A stretch of DNA of 23,000 nucleotides from Candidatus Pelearchaeum sp. (GTDB lineage: Archaea > Thermoproteota > Nitrososphaeria_A > Caldarchaeales > Caldarchaeaceae). The translations under genes and the position numbers were made by a program. Shown one piece after another: positions 6,639 to 14,462 of the stretch. The notes below the pieces were generated by a model that worked only from the letters and a program-made list of their open reading frames with translations, searched no databases and had not been told where the DNA came from. How positions within the stretch are numbered: position 1 is the first letter of the stretch; every line of letters begins with the position of its first letter. The stretch is taken from the NCBI GenBank assembly GCA_015520425.1, contig WAQC01000055.1, forward strand, positions 1 to 23,000, given 5' to 3'.

Positions 6639-7922
6639 ATGACAAACACACCACAATCCATAAAAAAGTCAGCCATACTAGCTGTGTTTGGTCTTATCGT
6701 AGGCTTAGTGCTGGGCCTAGCTATCGGGGCGCCGCTTGTTCAACAAGCTGAAACTGCCACGATCGTTACGACGGCCTACCAGACGGTAGAGAAAACCGCA
6801 ACTATCACGGAGACTATGGAGAAAACCACCACGCTCACAGAAACGCGCGTAACAACTGTCACGGAGACTGTTGAGCTTTCGGAGAAACGTCAGCTCCCGC
6901 CGCTTAAACTGGAGATAAAATACGCGAAGCTTTTTGATGTTACGTTCTATGATGGCTATAAGGTTGTGCGCGACGCGCTTAATAGGACACTTATCTTGGT
7001 GCCGCGTGGTGCCGAGCCGCCGCAGAGTGTGGATGGGGTAGTAATCTACACACCAGTGGAGCGAGTAGTTCTTCTCAGCGCAACACACGTTGCTCTACTA
7101 GAAAGGTTGAAAGAACTCAAACCCGACATACTGGATAGTGTAGTCGGTATAGCTTGGGGAGGAAGTTATGAGTGGTATTTCCAAGATGTGAAGAAAGCTC
7201 TTGAAGAGGGAACTATAAAGGATGTGGGTGCGGCGTGGTCGCCTAACCTTGAGGAGATAGTAGCCCTCAAACCCGACCTAATGATAATCTACACGTTCCC
7301 AGGGGATACTCTGCCTGAGAAGCTTGATGAGCTGGGCATACCATACGCGGTTAATAATGAATGGCTGGAGAATCATCCACTGGGAAGATTTGAATGGATT
7401 AAATTCATAGCAACATTCTATGACTTAGATTATGAGGCCGCGCAGATATTCAAAAATGTTGAAGACGTGGTAAAAGAGTTAAGAGAGCAGGTTAGTGGGT
7501 CAGCCTCGCCCCGTGTTGCGTGGTTCAGCGTGTATAAGGGAACAATATATGCGAGTGGTGGCCGCTCATATATTGCTGTAGCCCTAAAAGAGCTGGGCGC
7601 AGACTACATTTTCAGCGACACAACAGCAACAGGCAGCATAAGGCCAACTATGGAGGAGCTAGTATCACGCGCAGCAGATGCGGATGTAATAGTATATTCC
7701 TCATACATAGCAAGTATTGAAGACCTTCTAAAGGAGGTGCCTGGTTTGGCTGATTCAAAGGCGGTGAAGGAAGGACGCGTCTATATCTTCTCCGAGACCT
7801 ATTACCAGCTTGGCTTTGCCTATACCGAAGAATGGTATCGTGACCTAGCTGCCATACTATATCCTGAGCTTTTCCCAGACTACGAGCCGCAATTCTTCAT
7901 AAGGCTTGCCAGCGGTGGGTGA
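6639..7922 (+). CDS. btuF: Corrinoid-type ABC transporter substrate-binding protein (BtuF-like)
   Basis: A 427-residue protein using the ATG at 6639, which has GGGGGT just upstream; an earlier in-frame TTG at 6600 lies inside the operator palindrome and is rejected. A signal/anchor helix spans about residues 12-33, followed by a threonine-rich stalk (about 37-80, TETMEKTTTLTETRVTTVTET). The rest is a periplasmic-binding-protein fold of the BtuF/FhuD class (VERVVLLSATHVALLERL, LKPDLMIIY, ADVIVYSSY). It should capture the ligand outside the membrane and deliver it to BtuC. The Fe-siderophore and B12 receptors share this fold; neighbours cbiA, mcmA2 and the cytosolic cobalamin-binding homologue favour a corrinoid. 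Confidence 0.85.
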   Translation: MTNTPQSIKKSAILAVFGLIVGLVLGLAIGAPLVQQAETATIVTTAYQTVEKTATITETMEKTTTLTETRVTTVTETVELSEKRQLPPLKLEIKYAKLFDVTFYDGYKVVRDALNRTLILVPRGAEPPQSVDGVVIYTPVERVVLLSATHVALLERLKELKPDILDSVVGIAWGGSYEWYFQDVKKALEEGTIKDVGAAWSPNLEEIVALKPDLMIIYTFPGDTLPEKLDELGIPYAVNNEWLENHPLGRFEWIKFIATFYDLDYEAAQIFKNVEDVVKELREQVSGSASPRVAWFSVYKGTIYASGGRSYIAVALKELGADYIFSDTTATGSIRPTMEELVSRAADADVIVYSSYIASIEDLLKEVPGLADSKAVKEGRVYIFSETYYQLGFAYTEEWYRDLAAILYPELFPDYEPQFFIRLASGG

Positions 7923-7923
7923 T

Positions 7924-8943
7924 GTGGCCGCGCAGCCACGTATCTTAATGGTCTTTACAACATTCTTACTAGCCCAGCCCCTTATCATCTTATTCTCAAT
8001 CTCCATCGGTAGTTTGGCAATTCCCTTCACTAGTGTTATTGATGTGCTGGTTGGCGGCTTTAGAGGAGATGATGTAGCCTCAACCGTGATATGGAATATA
8101 CGGCTTCCACGTACTATAACAGCCGCCCTAGGAGGCGCTGGCCTAGCCGTCGCAGGCGTTATGCTGCAGGTATTCTTCCGCAACCCGCTGGCAGACCCCT
8201 ACATACTTGGAATAGCTTCAGGCTCTTCGCTCTTCGTAGCATTAGCCATACTCGCTGGCTTCACCTTCGGCATGGTAGCATCTCCATACGACCCATATTT
8301 CCTCTTCACCGCCAGCTTCCTAGGCGCTGCTGCTGTGTCAGCGCTGATAATAATGCTTTCAAGTGTTATCAGGAGTATAACCACCCTCCTAGTGGCTGGC
8401 CTTATGATAAGCTATCTGGCGTCTGCGCTAACTAGCATACTGCAATATCTGGCTGATATAGAGCGTGTGCGCGCGTTCGTCTTCTGGGTGTTGGGGAGTT
8501 TTGCGGGGGCTAAGTGGATACATATAACGCCTATGACTGTAGCTATTATCGCAGGGGTTGTGGCGTCTCTATTCTTGGCAAAACCGTTTAACGCGTTATT
8601 ATTGAGCGATGACTATGCTAGGAGCCTGGGGGTGCGAATAAGGCTTGTGAGGCTGTCCGCAATAGCCATCACCGCTTTACTCACATCAAGCGTAACTGTT
8701 GTAGCAGGCCCCATAGGATTCGTGGGGCTCGCTGTTCCCTACCTAGCTAGGCTAGCTATCCAGAGCTCGGATAACAGGCTACTCATACCTCTCTCAGCCC
8801 TCCTAGGCTCAACAGTAACAGTAGCCGCAGACATGGCCGCGCGTACATTACTCGCTCCCATAGAACTACCCGTAAGCGCAATCACAGCGCTCTTCGGTGT
8901 TCCAATAGTAATCATGCTTCTAATTAGGAGGGGGTCTCTATAA
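7924..8943 (+). CDS. btuC: Corrinoid-type ABC transporter permease (BtuC)
   Basis: A FecCD-family permease of about 339 residues with roughly ten hydrophobic segments. The family signatures NPLADPYILGIASGSSLFV and SVTVVAGPIGFVGLAVPYLARL are clear, and the mid-protein LRLPRT-like loop reads NIRLPRTITAALGGAGLAVAG. The GTG at 7924 is preferred: it is 1 base after the btuF stop and has GGTGG at 7914-7918. In-frame GTG 7915 and TTG 7906 would overlap btuF. Two copies would form the transmembrane channel with the BtuD ATPase dimer. The stop codon overlaps the next start by one base. Confidence 0.9.
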   Translation: MAAQPRILMVFTTFLLAQPLIILFSISIGSLAIPFTSVIDVLVGGFRGDDVASTVIWNIRLPRTITAALGGAGLAVAGVMLQVFFRNPLADPYILGIASGSSLFVALAILAGFTFGMVASPYDPYFLFTASFLGAAAVSALIIMLSSVIRSITTLLVAGLMISYLASALTSILQYLADIERVRAFVFWVLGSFAGAKWIHITPMTVAIIAGVVASLFLAKPFNALLLSDDYARSLGVRIRLVRLSAIAITALLTSSVTVVAGPIGFVGLAVPYLARLAIQSSDNRLLIPLSALLGSTVTVAADMAARTLLAPIELPVSAITALFGVPIVIMLLIRRGSL

Positions 8944-10193
8944 TGATGCTAAAAACCGATAAAATAGTGAGCCATCATACAGAAACTATTAGAGAATATA
9001 GGAATAGCGCTATAAGAAGTCATAAACTGACAGTCGGCTATCCTAAGCGTATAGTAGTGAGCGATGTAGAGCTGGAGATTCTTCCTGGAGAGTTTATCGC
9101 CGTCATAGGCCCAAATGCTTCGGGAAAATCAACCCTGTTGAAAACACTGGCTGGTCTGCTGAAGCCGTTAGGCGGTGTGGTCTATCTGAATGGAAGGGAG
9201 ATAACCACTTGGAGCCTGCGCGAGCTGGCCACGAAGCTTGGAGTTGTCTTAACAGAGCGGGTAAACCCAGGCCTTATGACCGCTTTTGAGGTAGTAGCGC
9301 TGGGGAGATACTCATACACAGGAGTCTTAGCGCGGCTTACCAGGAGCGATAGGGAGATAGTTCTTAAAGCTCTGGAGAGCGTGGGAGCGCGGCATTTGGC
9401 TCATCGTAGTTTTAATGAGCTTAGCGATGGTGAAAAGCAGAAGATAATGATAGCACGCGCACTTGCCCAAGAGCCGCAACTAATAATACTTGACGAGCCT
9501 ACCACACACCTAGATGCGCGAAATAAGATAGAGATTCTACTGCTATTGCGGCGTTTGGCACGTGAGAAAGCGATAACGGTTATGGTATCGCTCCATGAAG
9601 TAGAACTAGCTCTCAGGCTAGCCGACAAGCTGGTTATAGTAAGTGATGGACGCGCGAGGGTCTTTAACAATCCAGAAGAATTCATCACAGGGGCAGGAGT
9701 TGAGACGCTTTACTCTATGAATGACGGCATAAGCTTTGATGATGTAGCATATACGGTTGAGGTTCATGACGAGCCTAAGCGTAATGTCTCTGTCTTCGTT
9801 ATAGCGGGAGCAGGTAAGGGCGCTCTCGTGTATCGTCTCTTAAAACGGCTGGGATACACGATAAGAACAGGAATACTACACGAAAACGACATAGACTATC
9901 ACATCGCGTCCAAGCTGCGTGCTGATATAATATCAGAAAAACCCTATCAACCAATAACAGACAATACATACCTAAAGGCTCTTCACATGGCTACCAACTC
10001 TCACATAATTATAGACGCATCACCACCAATAGGCGTGCTAAACTCTAAAAACCTAGAACTCGTCAAAGAATTACGGCGAAGACATAAGAGAATAGTGAAG
10101 GTTGTCAAAGAAGATGATACTCTAGACGACTACGGTGAGGTACGTTGCACTTTGTCTATTCTTCCAAGGATTTTGGAAGAATTCACTAAGTAG
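8943..10193 (+). CDS. btuD: Corrinoid-type ABC transporter ATPase (BtuD) with extra C-terminal domain
   Basis: A 416-residue ATPase; FecE/BtuD proteins are usually about 250-270. The ABC domain occupies about residues 25-265: Walker A GPNASGKST, signature LSDGEKQK, Walker B LIILDEPTTHLD and the H-loop SLHEVE. An extra domain of about 140 residues follows (about 278-416). It begins with a hydrophobic strand and glycine-rich loop, VFVIAGAGKGALVYRLLKRLGY, then has HENDIDYHIASKLRAD and HIIIDASPPIG. It looks alpha/beta and Rossmann- or P-loop-like; its job is unknown to me. The start overlaps the btuC stop by one base (TAATG), with AGGAGGGGG upstream. It powers uptake from the cytoplasmic face. 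Confidence 0.9.
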   Translation: MMLKTDKIVSHHTETIREYRNSAIRSHKLTVGYPKRIVVSDVELEILPGEFIAVIGPNASGKSTLLKTLAGLLKPLGGVVYLNGREITTWSLRELATKLGVVLTERVNPGLMTAFEVVALGRYSYTGVLARLTRSDREIVLKALESVGARHLAHRSFNELSDGEKQKIMIARALAQEPQLIILDEPTTHLDARNKIEILLLLRRLAREKAITVMVSLHEVELALRLADKLVIVSDGRARVFNNPEEFITGAGVETLYSMNDGISFDDVAYTVEVHDEPKRNVSVFVIAGAGKGALVYRLLKRLGYTIRTGILHENDIDYHIASKLRADIISEKPYQPITDNTYLKALHMATNSHIIIDASPPIGVLNSKNLELVKELRRRHKRIVKVVKEDDTLDDYGEVRCTLSILPRILEEFTK

Positions 10194-10201
10194 GTGGTTA
10201 T

Positions 10202-11167
10202 ATGTTTTCATGTTCAAATAAGGGGTTAAATGTTGAGGAGCTTCGTATTGTTTCAACAGTCCCCAGCGCTACCGAGACTGTATGCGCTTTGGGGCTTATA
10301 GACTCGCTGGTCGGCGTTACCTATGGGTGTGATTTTCCTCCAGAGGTGCGCAGTAAGCCGACTGTGGTGGAGAGCACAATGCCTAAAGGGCTTACTATGC
10401 GCGAAATACACGAGCTTGTGAGCAAAGCTAAACAACAAGGCAGAAACTACTTCAGGGTTAGGTTTGACCTGCTTGCCGAGCTTAAGCCCAACTTGCTAAT
10501 TTACCAAGGAGTATGCGATGTCTGTTCCGTTCAACAGAAGCAGGTTCATAATACGTTCAACGTTAATATGCCTATCTTCAGCACGTTATCACTACACGCA
10601 GAGAATGTGGCGGGAATTCTTGATGACATTCGGCGTGTTGGCAGGGCTACCGCAAAAGCTGTTGAAGCGGCGTCGCTTGTTAGAAAACTCTCTATGAGGA
10701 TGAATGAGCTTAACACTATGGTAGCTATGAAGAATAGGCGACCGCGTGTTTTGCTGATGGAGTGGCTAGACCCGCCGATAGTAGGTGGCCACTGGGCTCC
10801 TGAGCTGGTTAATCTAGCGGGCGGCTATCCAATCTTGGCCGAGAGCGGCAAACCCTCTCACACAGTTAGCTGGAATGAAATAATTAGGGAAGACCCAGAC
10901 ATCATAGTTGCTGTTCCCTGCGGCTACACAGTTCCTGAAACTCTAAGGGAGATGCGCAGAATATCCCCACCTGAAGACTGGTGGAGACTTAAAGCCGTGA
11001 GAGAAGAGCAGGTATGGGTTGCCGACGCTAGGTCTTACTTCTCAAGGCCAGGGCCACGCTTCATACATGGGCTTGAGATACTTATGGAGCTTCTATGGGA
11101 TATGCAGGCATATAGCGACAGTGCTGGTGTTGAGCCACACGCCTTAGCCGAGCCTTGGCTTAGATAA
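10202..11167 (+). CDS. Cytosolic BtuF-like cobalamin-binding protein
   Basis: A 321-residue member of the BtuF/FhuD-like fold (RIVSTVPSATETVCALGL) with no signal peptide or membrane anchor, so it should stay in the cytosol. It belongs to a recognised lineage annotated as cobalamin-binding protein, marked by a CDFPPEVRSKPTV block, a GVCDVC block and EWLDPPIVGGHWAPELVNLAGG. Three cysteines stand out: Cys43, Cys105 and Cys108. The start is ATG 10202 with GGTGG about 4 bases upstream and only 8 bases after btuD. As last gene of the btu operon it may receive, store or sense imported corrinoid; that role is inferred. Its stop is one base from the convergent pyrG stop. Confidence 0.85.
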   Translation: MFSCSNKGLNVEELRIVSTVPSATETVCALGLIDSLVGVTYGCDFPPEVRSKPTVVESTMPKGLTMREIHELVSKAKQQGRNYFRVRFDLLAELKPNLLIYQGVCDVCSVQQKQVHNTFNVNMPIFSTLSLHAENVAGILDDIRRVGRATAKAVEAASLVRKLSMRMNELNTMVAMKNRRPRVLLMEWLDPPIVGGHWAPELVNLAGGYPILAESGKPSHTVSWNEIIREDPDIIVAVPCGYTVPETLREMRRISPPEDWWRLKAVREEQVWVADARSYFSRPGPRFIHGLEILMELLWDMQAYSDSAGVEPHALAEPWLR

Positions 11168-11168
11168 C

Positions 11169-12806
11169 CTAAACAACCAGCTGGGGTAGCTCAAACTTCT
11201 CCAGCCCCATACGTTTGTCAAGCGCGGCCTTCACGAAGCCTAGATAAGCAGGCTCAGGCCTATTGGGCCTTGAGAGGTACTCTGGATGGAACTGCGTCGC
11301 TAAGAAATAGAACCTTGATGGCAACTCTATTATCTCTACACGCCTTCCATCTGGCGAGAGGCCTGAGAAGACCAGGCCATGCCTTTGTAGCGTCTCCCAG
11401 TAGTTGTGGTTTATCTCATATCTATGGCGGTGGCGTTCGTAGATTAGTGTGCTTCCGTATAGCCTGTGGGCTAGCGTCCCTTCTTTGATATGGATTGGGA
11501 GAGCGCCGAGACGCATGGTTCCGCCTTTTTCGTCAATCATCTTCTGCTCAGGCAGGAGGTCTATCACGGGGTCTGGGGTTTCTGGCTCTATCTCCGTAGA
11601 GCAAGCCCTCTCTATGCCGCATACATTACGGGCGAACTCTATAACAGCCATCTGCATACCAAAGCATATACCCAAGAAGGGTATGTCATGCTCGCGCGCA
11701 TACCTTATACACTCTATCTTCCCCTCAGTTCCTCTCTTGCCAAATCCTCCTGGAACTAGTATTCCATCATACTCGGAGAGCATCCTCAGCTTTTCGGGTT
11801 CCTTCTCTATATCTTCCGTCTCTACCCACCCTATCTCAACGCGTGCGCCTAGGTTAACTCCAGCGTGGATGAGCGCCTCTTTAACGCTTACATAAGCGTC
11901 TGTCAGCTTCGTGTATTTCCCGCAAACAGCTATGCGCACATTCTTATCGGTCTTCTTAAAGAGATTAACGACGCGTTTCCACTCGCCCCACTCAGGTCTT
12001 GGGTTGCCGATTCTGAGCCGCTCAACTATGTAATCCCCCATACCCTGCTCCTCAAGAATCAACGGAACCTCATACACGCATTCAACGTCATATGAGCAGA
12101 AGACGGCGCTCTCTGGGAGCGTTCCAAAGAGAGCTATCTTACGTTTTGAGGAGTCGTCTATCTTCTGCTCGCTCCTAGCTACTATGATGTCTGGCTGTAT
12201 TCCAATCCGTCTAAGCTCGTTAACCGAATGCTGTAGCGCCTTTGTCTTGAATTCTCCAGTGCTCTTAAGTCTAGGTACTAGGGCTACGTGTATGAAGAGC
12301 GTGTTATCGTATCCCTCCTCCAGCCGCATTTGCCTAACAGCCTCAAGGAATGGCTGGCCCTCAATGTCCCCAGCCGTGCCGCCTATCTCCACCACAACAA
12401 CATCAACACCAGACTCCCCCACAAGCCTAACCCTACGCTTAATCTCATCCGTAACATGCGGAACAATCTGGACACACTGACCAAGATAATCACCACGCCG
12501 CTCACGTGCTATAACCTCACTATACACCTGCCCAGTAGTTATGTTATGCATCCTAGAGGTCTTTATGTCCAGGAAACGCTCATACCACCCAAGGTCCAGG
12601 TCGGTCTCCCCACCATCATCAGTAACGAAGACCTCACCATGAGAATAGGGATTGAGAGTCCCAGCATCAACATTAACATAGGGGTCTATCTTGATGAAAC
12701 TAACCCTAAGGCCGCGGACGCTCAAAATCCGGCCAACAGAAGCGGCCACAGTCCCCTTACCAACACTACTAACAACCCCACCTGTGACAAAGATATACTT
12801 AGGCAT
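11169..12806 (-). CDS. pyrG: CTP synthase
   Basis: A 545-residue enzyme, full family length, converting UTP, ATP and glutamine to CTP in the cytosol. The N-terminal synthetase domain starts MPKYIFVTGGVVSSVGKGTVAASVG with the P-loop and continues with KIDPYVNVDAGTLNPYSHGEVFVTDDGGETDLDLG. The C-terminal type I glutaminase has GGFGKRG, nucleophile Cys381 in GICFGMQ, and the TQFHPEY His-Glu pair. The ATG at 12806 is the natural N-terminus; no strong Shine-Dalgarno is seen. tRNA-Ala lies 82 bases upstream on the same strand. The gene converges with the btu operon with a 1-base gap. Confidence 0.97.
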   Translation of the reverse strand: MPKYIFVTGGVVSSVGKGTVAASVGRILSVRGLRVSFIKIDPYVNVDAGTLNPYSHGEVFVTDDGGETDLDLGWYERFLDIKTSRMHNITTGQVYSEVIARERRGDYLGQCVQIVPHVTDEIKRRVRLVGESGVDVVVVEIGGTAGDIEGQPFLEAVRQMRLEEGYDNTLFIHVALVPRLKSTGEFKTKALQHSVNELRRIGIQPDIIVARSEQKIDDSSKRKIALFGTLPESAVFCSYDVECVYEVPLILEEQGMGDYIVERLRIGNPRPEWGEWKRVVNLFKKTDKNVRIAVCGKYTKLTDAYVSVKEALIHAGVNLGARVEIGWVETEDIEKEPEKLRMLSEYDGILVPGGFGKRGTEGKIECIRYAREHDIPFLGICFGMQMAVIEFARNVCGIERACSTEIEPETPDPVIDLLPEQKMIDEKGGTMRLGALPIHIKEGTLAHRLYGSTLIYERHRHRYEINHNYWETLQRHGLVFSGLSPDGRRVEIIELPSRFYFLATQFHPEYLSRPNRPEPAYLGFVKAALDKRMGLEKFELPQLVV

Positions 12807-12888
12807 ATATAATCCCTAAACAGGCTGGTTAAAGACTTTCCTCCACCCCAAATATGATCACCGTATTAAAGCACAGGGGTATGAATAG

Positions 12889-12962
12889 TGGACCGGCGGG
12901 GATTTGAACCCCGGACCTCCCGCACGCCAGGCGGGCGATCCTCCAGGCTGATCTACCGGCCC
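12889..12962 (-). tRNA. tRNA-Ala(GGC)
   Basis: A complete 74-base cloverleaf without intron: acceptor GGGCCGG/CCGGTCC with discriminator A, D stem GATC/GATC, anticodon stem CCCGC/GCGGG with loop CTGGCGT (anticodon GGC), variable loop AGGTC, T arm CGGGG-TTCAAAT-CCCCG. The third acceptor pair is G3-U70, the universal alanine identity element. CCA is not encoded. A likely TATA element (TTAAAATAAA on the minus strand, about 12994-13003) lies about 35 bases upstream. Confidence 0.96.
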
Positions 12963-13006
12963 TCTGTTCTGCGTGTTGTCTTTGTATGGCCTGTTTATTT
13001 TAAGGT

Positions 13007-13153
13007 TTAGCGTGTAAGGTGTTGTGTTATTGCCCTTACGCGTGCGGATGGGTTGTTTGGATGGCTCTTGAATACGTGTTTTACAAATTCTTCATAGCTT
13101 TCAAACAGGCTACTACACAGTGGGCATTTGATGACCCATTCTACTTTTCTCAA
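13007..13153 (-). CDS. Small C2H2-type zinc-finger protein
   Basis: A 48-residue frame between tRNA-Ala and pgk, starting at TTG 13153. It encodes VEWVIKCPLCSSLFESY followed by EEFVKHVFKSHPNNPSAR, giving a C-x2-C-x12-H-x4-H pattern (Cys10, Cys13, His26, His31). This is the signature of a single C2H2 finger such as occurs in many tiny archaeal proteins of unknown, probably nucleic-acid-binding, function. The frame stays open upstream to about 13195, but has no ATG or GTG there, so TTG is the only common start. No Shine-Dalgarno is visible; a TATA-like element at 13184-13197 puts the start of transcription near 13166. It is divergent from pgk. Confidence 0.6.
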   Translation of the reverse strand: MRKVEWVIKCPLCSSLFESYEEFVKHVFKSHPNNPSARVRAITQHLTR

Positions 13154-13183
13154 GGAGCGTGTTAATGTTGTTTCATCACCAAA

Positions 13184-13197
13184 ACTTATATTTAATG
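13184..13197. promoter_or_regulatory. AT-rich element that may serve pgk and the zinc-finger gene in both directions
   Basis: ACTTATATTTAATG reads as a TATA box on either strand. Rightward it sits about 26 bases before the pgk ATG (13217), giving a leaderless message. Leftward it sits about 25 bases before a start point near 13166, 13 bases from the zinc-finger TTG (13153). No other TATA candidate is apparent in the interval. Confidence 0.5.
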
Positions 13198-13216
13198 TAG
13201 ATTATGCCGCTTGTTG

Positions 13217-14440
13217 ATGAACATAGACTTCCTTACGATAGAAGACCTGGATCTAGCAGGTAAGACTGTGATTGTGCGAGTTGATATTAACTCGCCGATA
13301 AATCCTAAGACTGGTGAGTTGTTGGAGGTTAATAGGATTAGGGAGGCTAGTGTTACGCTTAAGTCTCTTGAGGATTCTAAGGTTGTTGTCGCTTCTCATC
13401 AGGGGAGGGTTGGTAGGTATGATTATGTCTCGCTTAGGCAGCACTGTAAGGCTCTTTCCGAGATTATGGGCAAGGAGGTAAAGTTTGTTGAGGATGTATT
13501 CGGCGAGGCCGCGCGTAGAGCAATTACCAGTCTTGAGAAAGGAGATGTTCTGATGCTTGAGAATCTACGGTTCGCCGCTGAGGAGAACTATGAATACTCC
13601 CCAGAGGAAGCGGCCAAGACGCATATTGTGAGCAGGCTGGCCAAGTATCTTGATGCCTGTGTGCTTGATGCCTTTCCTACAGCCCATCGGGCTCACCCGT
13701 CTATAGTCGGCTTCGCCGCGATATTGCCTACGTGCGCTGGTCGTCTCGTAGCTAAGGAGCTGAAATCCCTCAGCCGCGTTATGCTCACCGCTAAAGCTCC
13801 CTATACGGCTGTTCTTGGAGGAGCTAAGATACAAGACAGACTGGAAGCTATTGATGCTTTGATAGAGAATGGTAAGGCTGATAATGTCTTGCTAACAGGT
13901 CTTATAGGGCTTGTATTTCTCCGAGCCGCCAACAAGCTTAAGACGCCTCTGAAGCCTGAGCATGAGAAGTTCGTAGGCAGGGCGCGCGAGCTTTTGAACC
14001 GTTATTCTGAAGCATTCTACCTCCCTGAGGATGTGGCTATACAGAAAAACGGTGAGCGCGTAGAGATAAAGCCAGAACAACTAACCAGTGATGCGGCTGT
14101 CTTAGATATTGGTGAGGAGACGATAAGGAAGTACTCCAAGATAATTAAGAGCTCTGGTACCGTGTTTATGAGCGGTCCTCCAGGGTTCTTTGAGATGGAC
14201 GGGTTTGAGAAGGGGACGCATGAGCTCCTTCTAGCTATGGCCAGCTCTCTAGGGACTACGATTATCAGCGGTGGCCATCTCTCGGCTGCGCTGGAGATGG
14301 TAGGCGTCAAGGAGTGGATAGACCACGTGAGCACCGCTGGCGGCGCTCTCGTCATGTTCATGGCTGGGAAGAAGCTCCCCCTCATAGAGGCGCTACGCAT
14401 GGCAGCAGCCAGACAACGGGGAGAGAAGATAATCCAATAA
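13217..14440 (+). CDS. pgk: Phosphoglycerate kinase (archaeal type)
   Basis: A 407-residue enzyme interconverting 1,3-bisphosphoglycerate and 3-phosphoglycerate with ADP/ATP. Motifs include VRVDINSPI near the N-terminus, SHQGRVGRYDYVSL (substrate arginines), LENLRF, DAFPTAHRAHPSIVGF, LGGAKIQDR, SGPPGFFEMDGFEKGT and the C-terminal STAGGALVMFMAGKKLP. The HQGR and DAFPTAHR blocks are the archaeal form. ATG 13217 is chosen over two upstream in-frame TTGs because a TATA element lies at the right distance for a leaderless transcript. It leads a rightward group with ridA-like, HAD and gapdh genes, so two consecutive glycolytic/gluconeogenic steps are co-located. Confidence 0.96.
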   Translation: MNIDFLTIEDLDLAGKTVIVRVDINSPINPKTGELLEVNRIREASVTLKSLEDSKVVVASHQGRVGRYDYVSLRQHCKALSEIMGKEVKFVEDVFGEAARRAITSLEKGDVLMLENLRFAAEENYEYSPEEAAKTHIVSRLAKYLDACVLDAFPTAHRAHPSIVGFAAILPTCAGRLVAKELKSLSRVMLTAKAPYTAVLGGAKIQDRLEAIDALIENGKADNVLLTGLIGLVFLRAANKLKTPLKPEHEKFVGRARELLNRYSEAFYLPEDVAIQKNGERVEIKPEQLTSDAAVLDIGEETIRKYSKIIKSSGTVFMSGPPGFFEMDGFEKGTHELLLAMASSLGTTIISGGHLSAALEMVGVKEWIDHVSTAGGALVMFMAGKKLPLIEALRMAAARQRGEKIIQ

Positions 14441-14462
14441 AAATAATTGAGGTGTATAGCAC

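Noticed and set aside
12288..12812. Rightward 174-codon open frame opposite pyrG
   Set aside because: It lies wholly antisense to the well-conserved pyrG N-terminal domain, its product resembles no family I know, and its codon pattern is the complement of a real gene.
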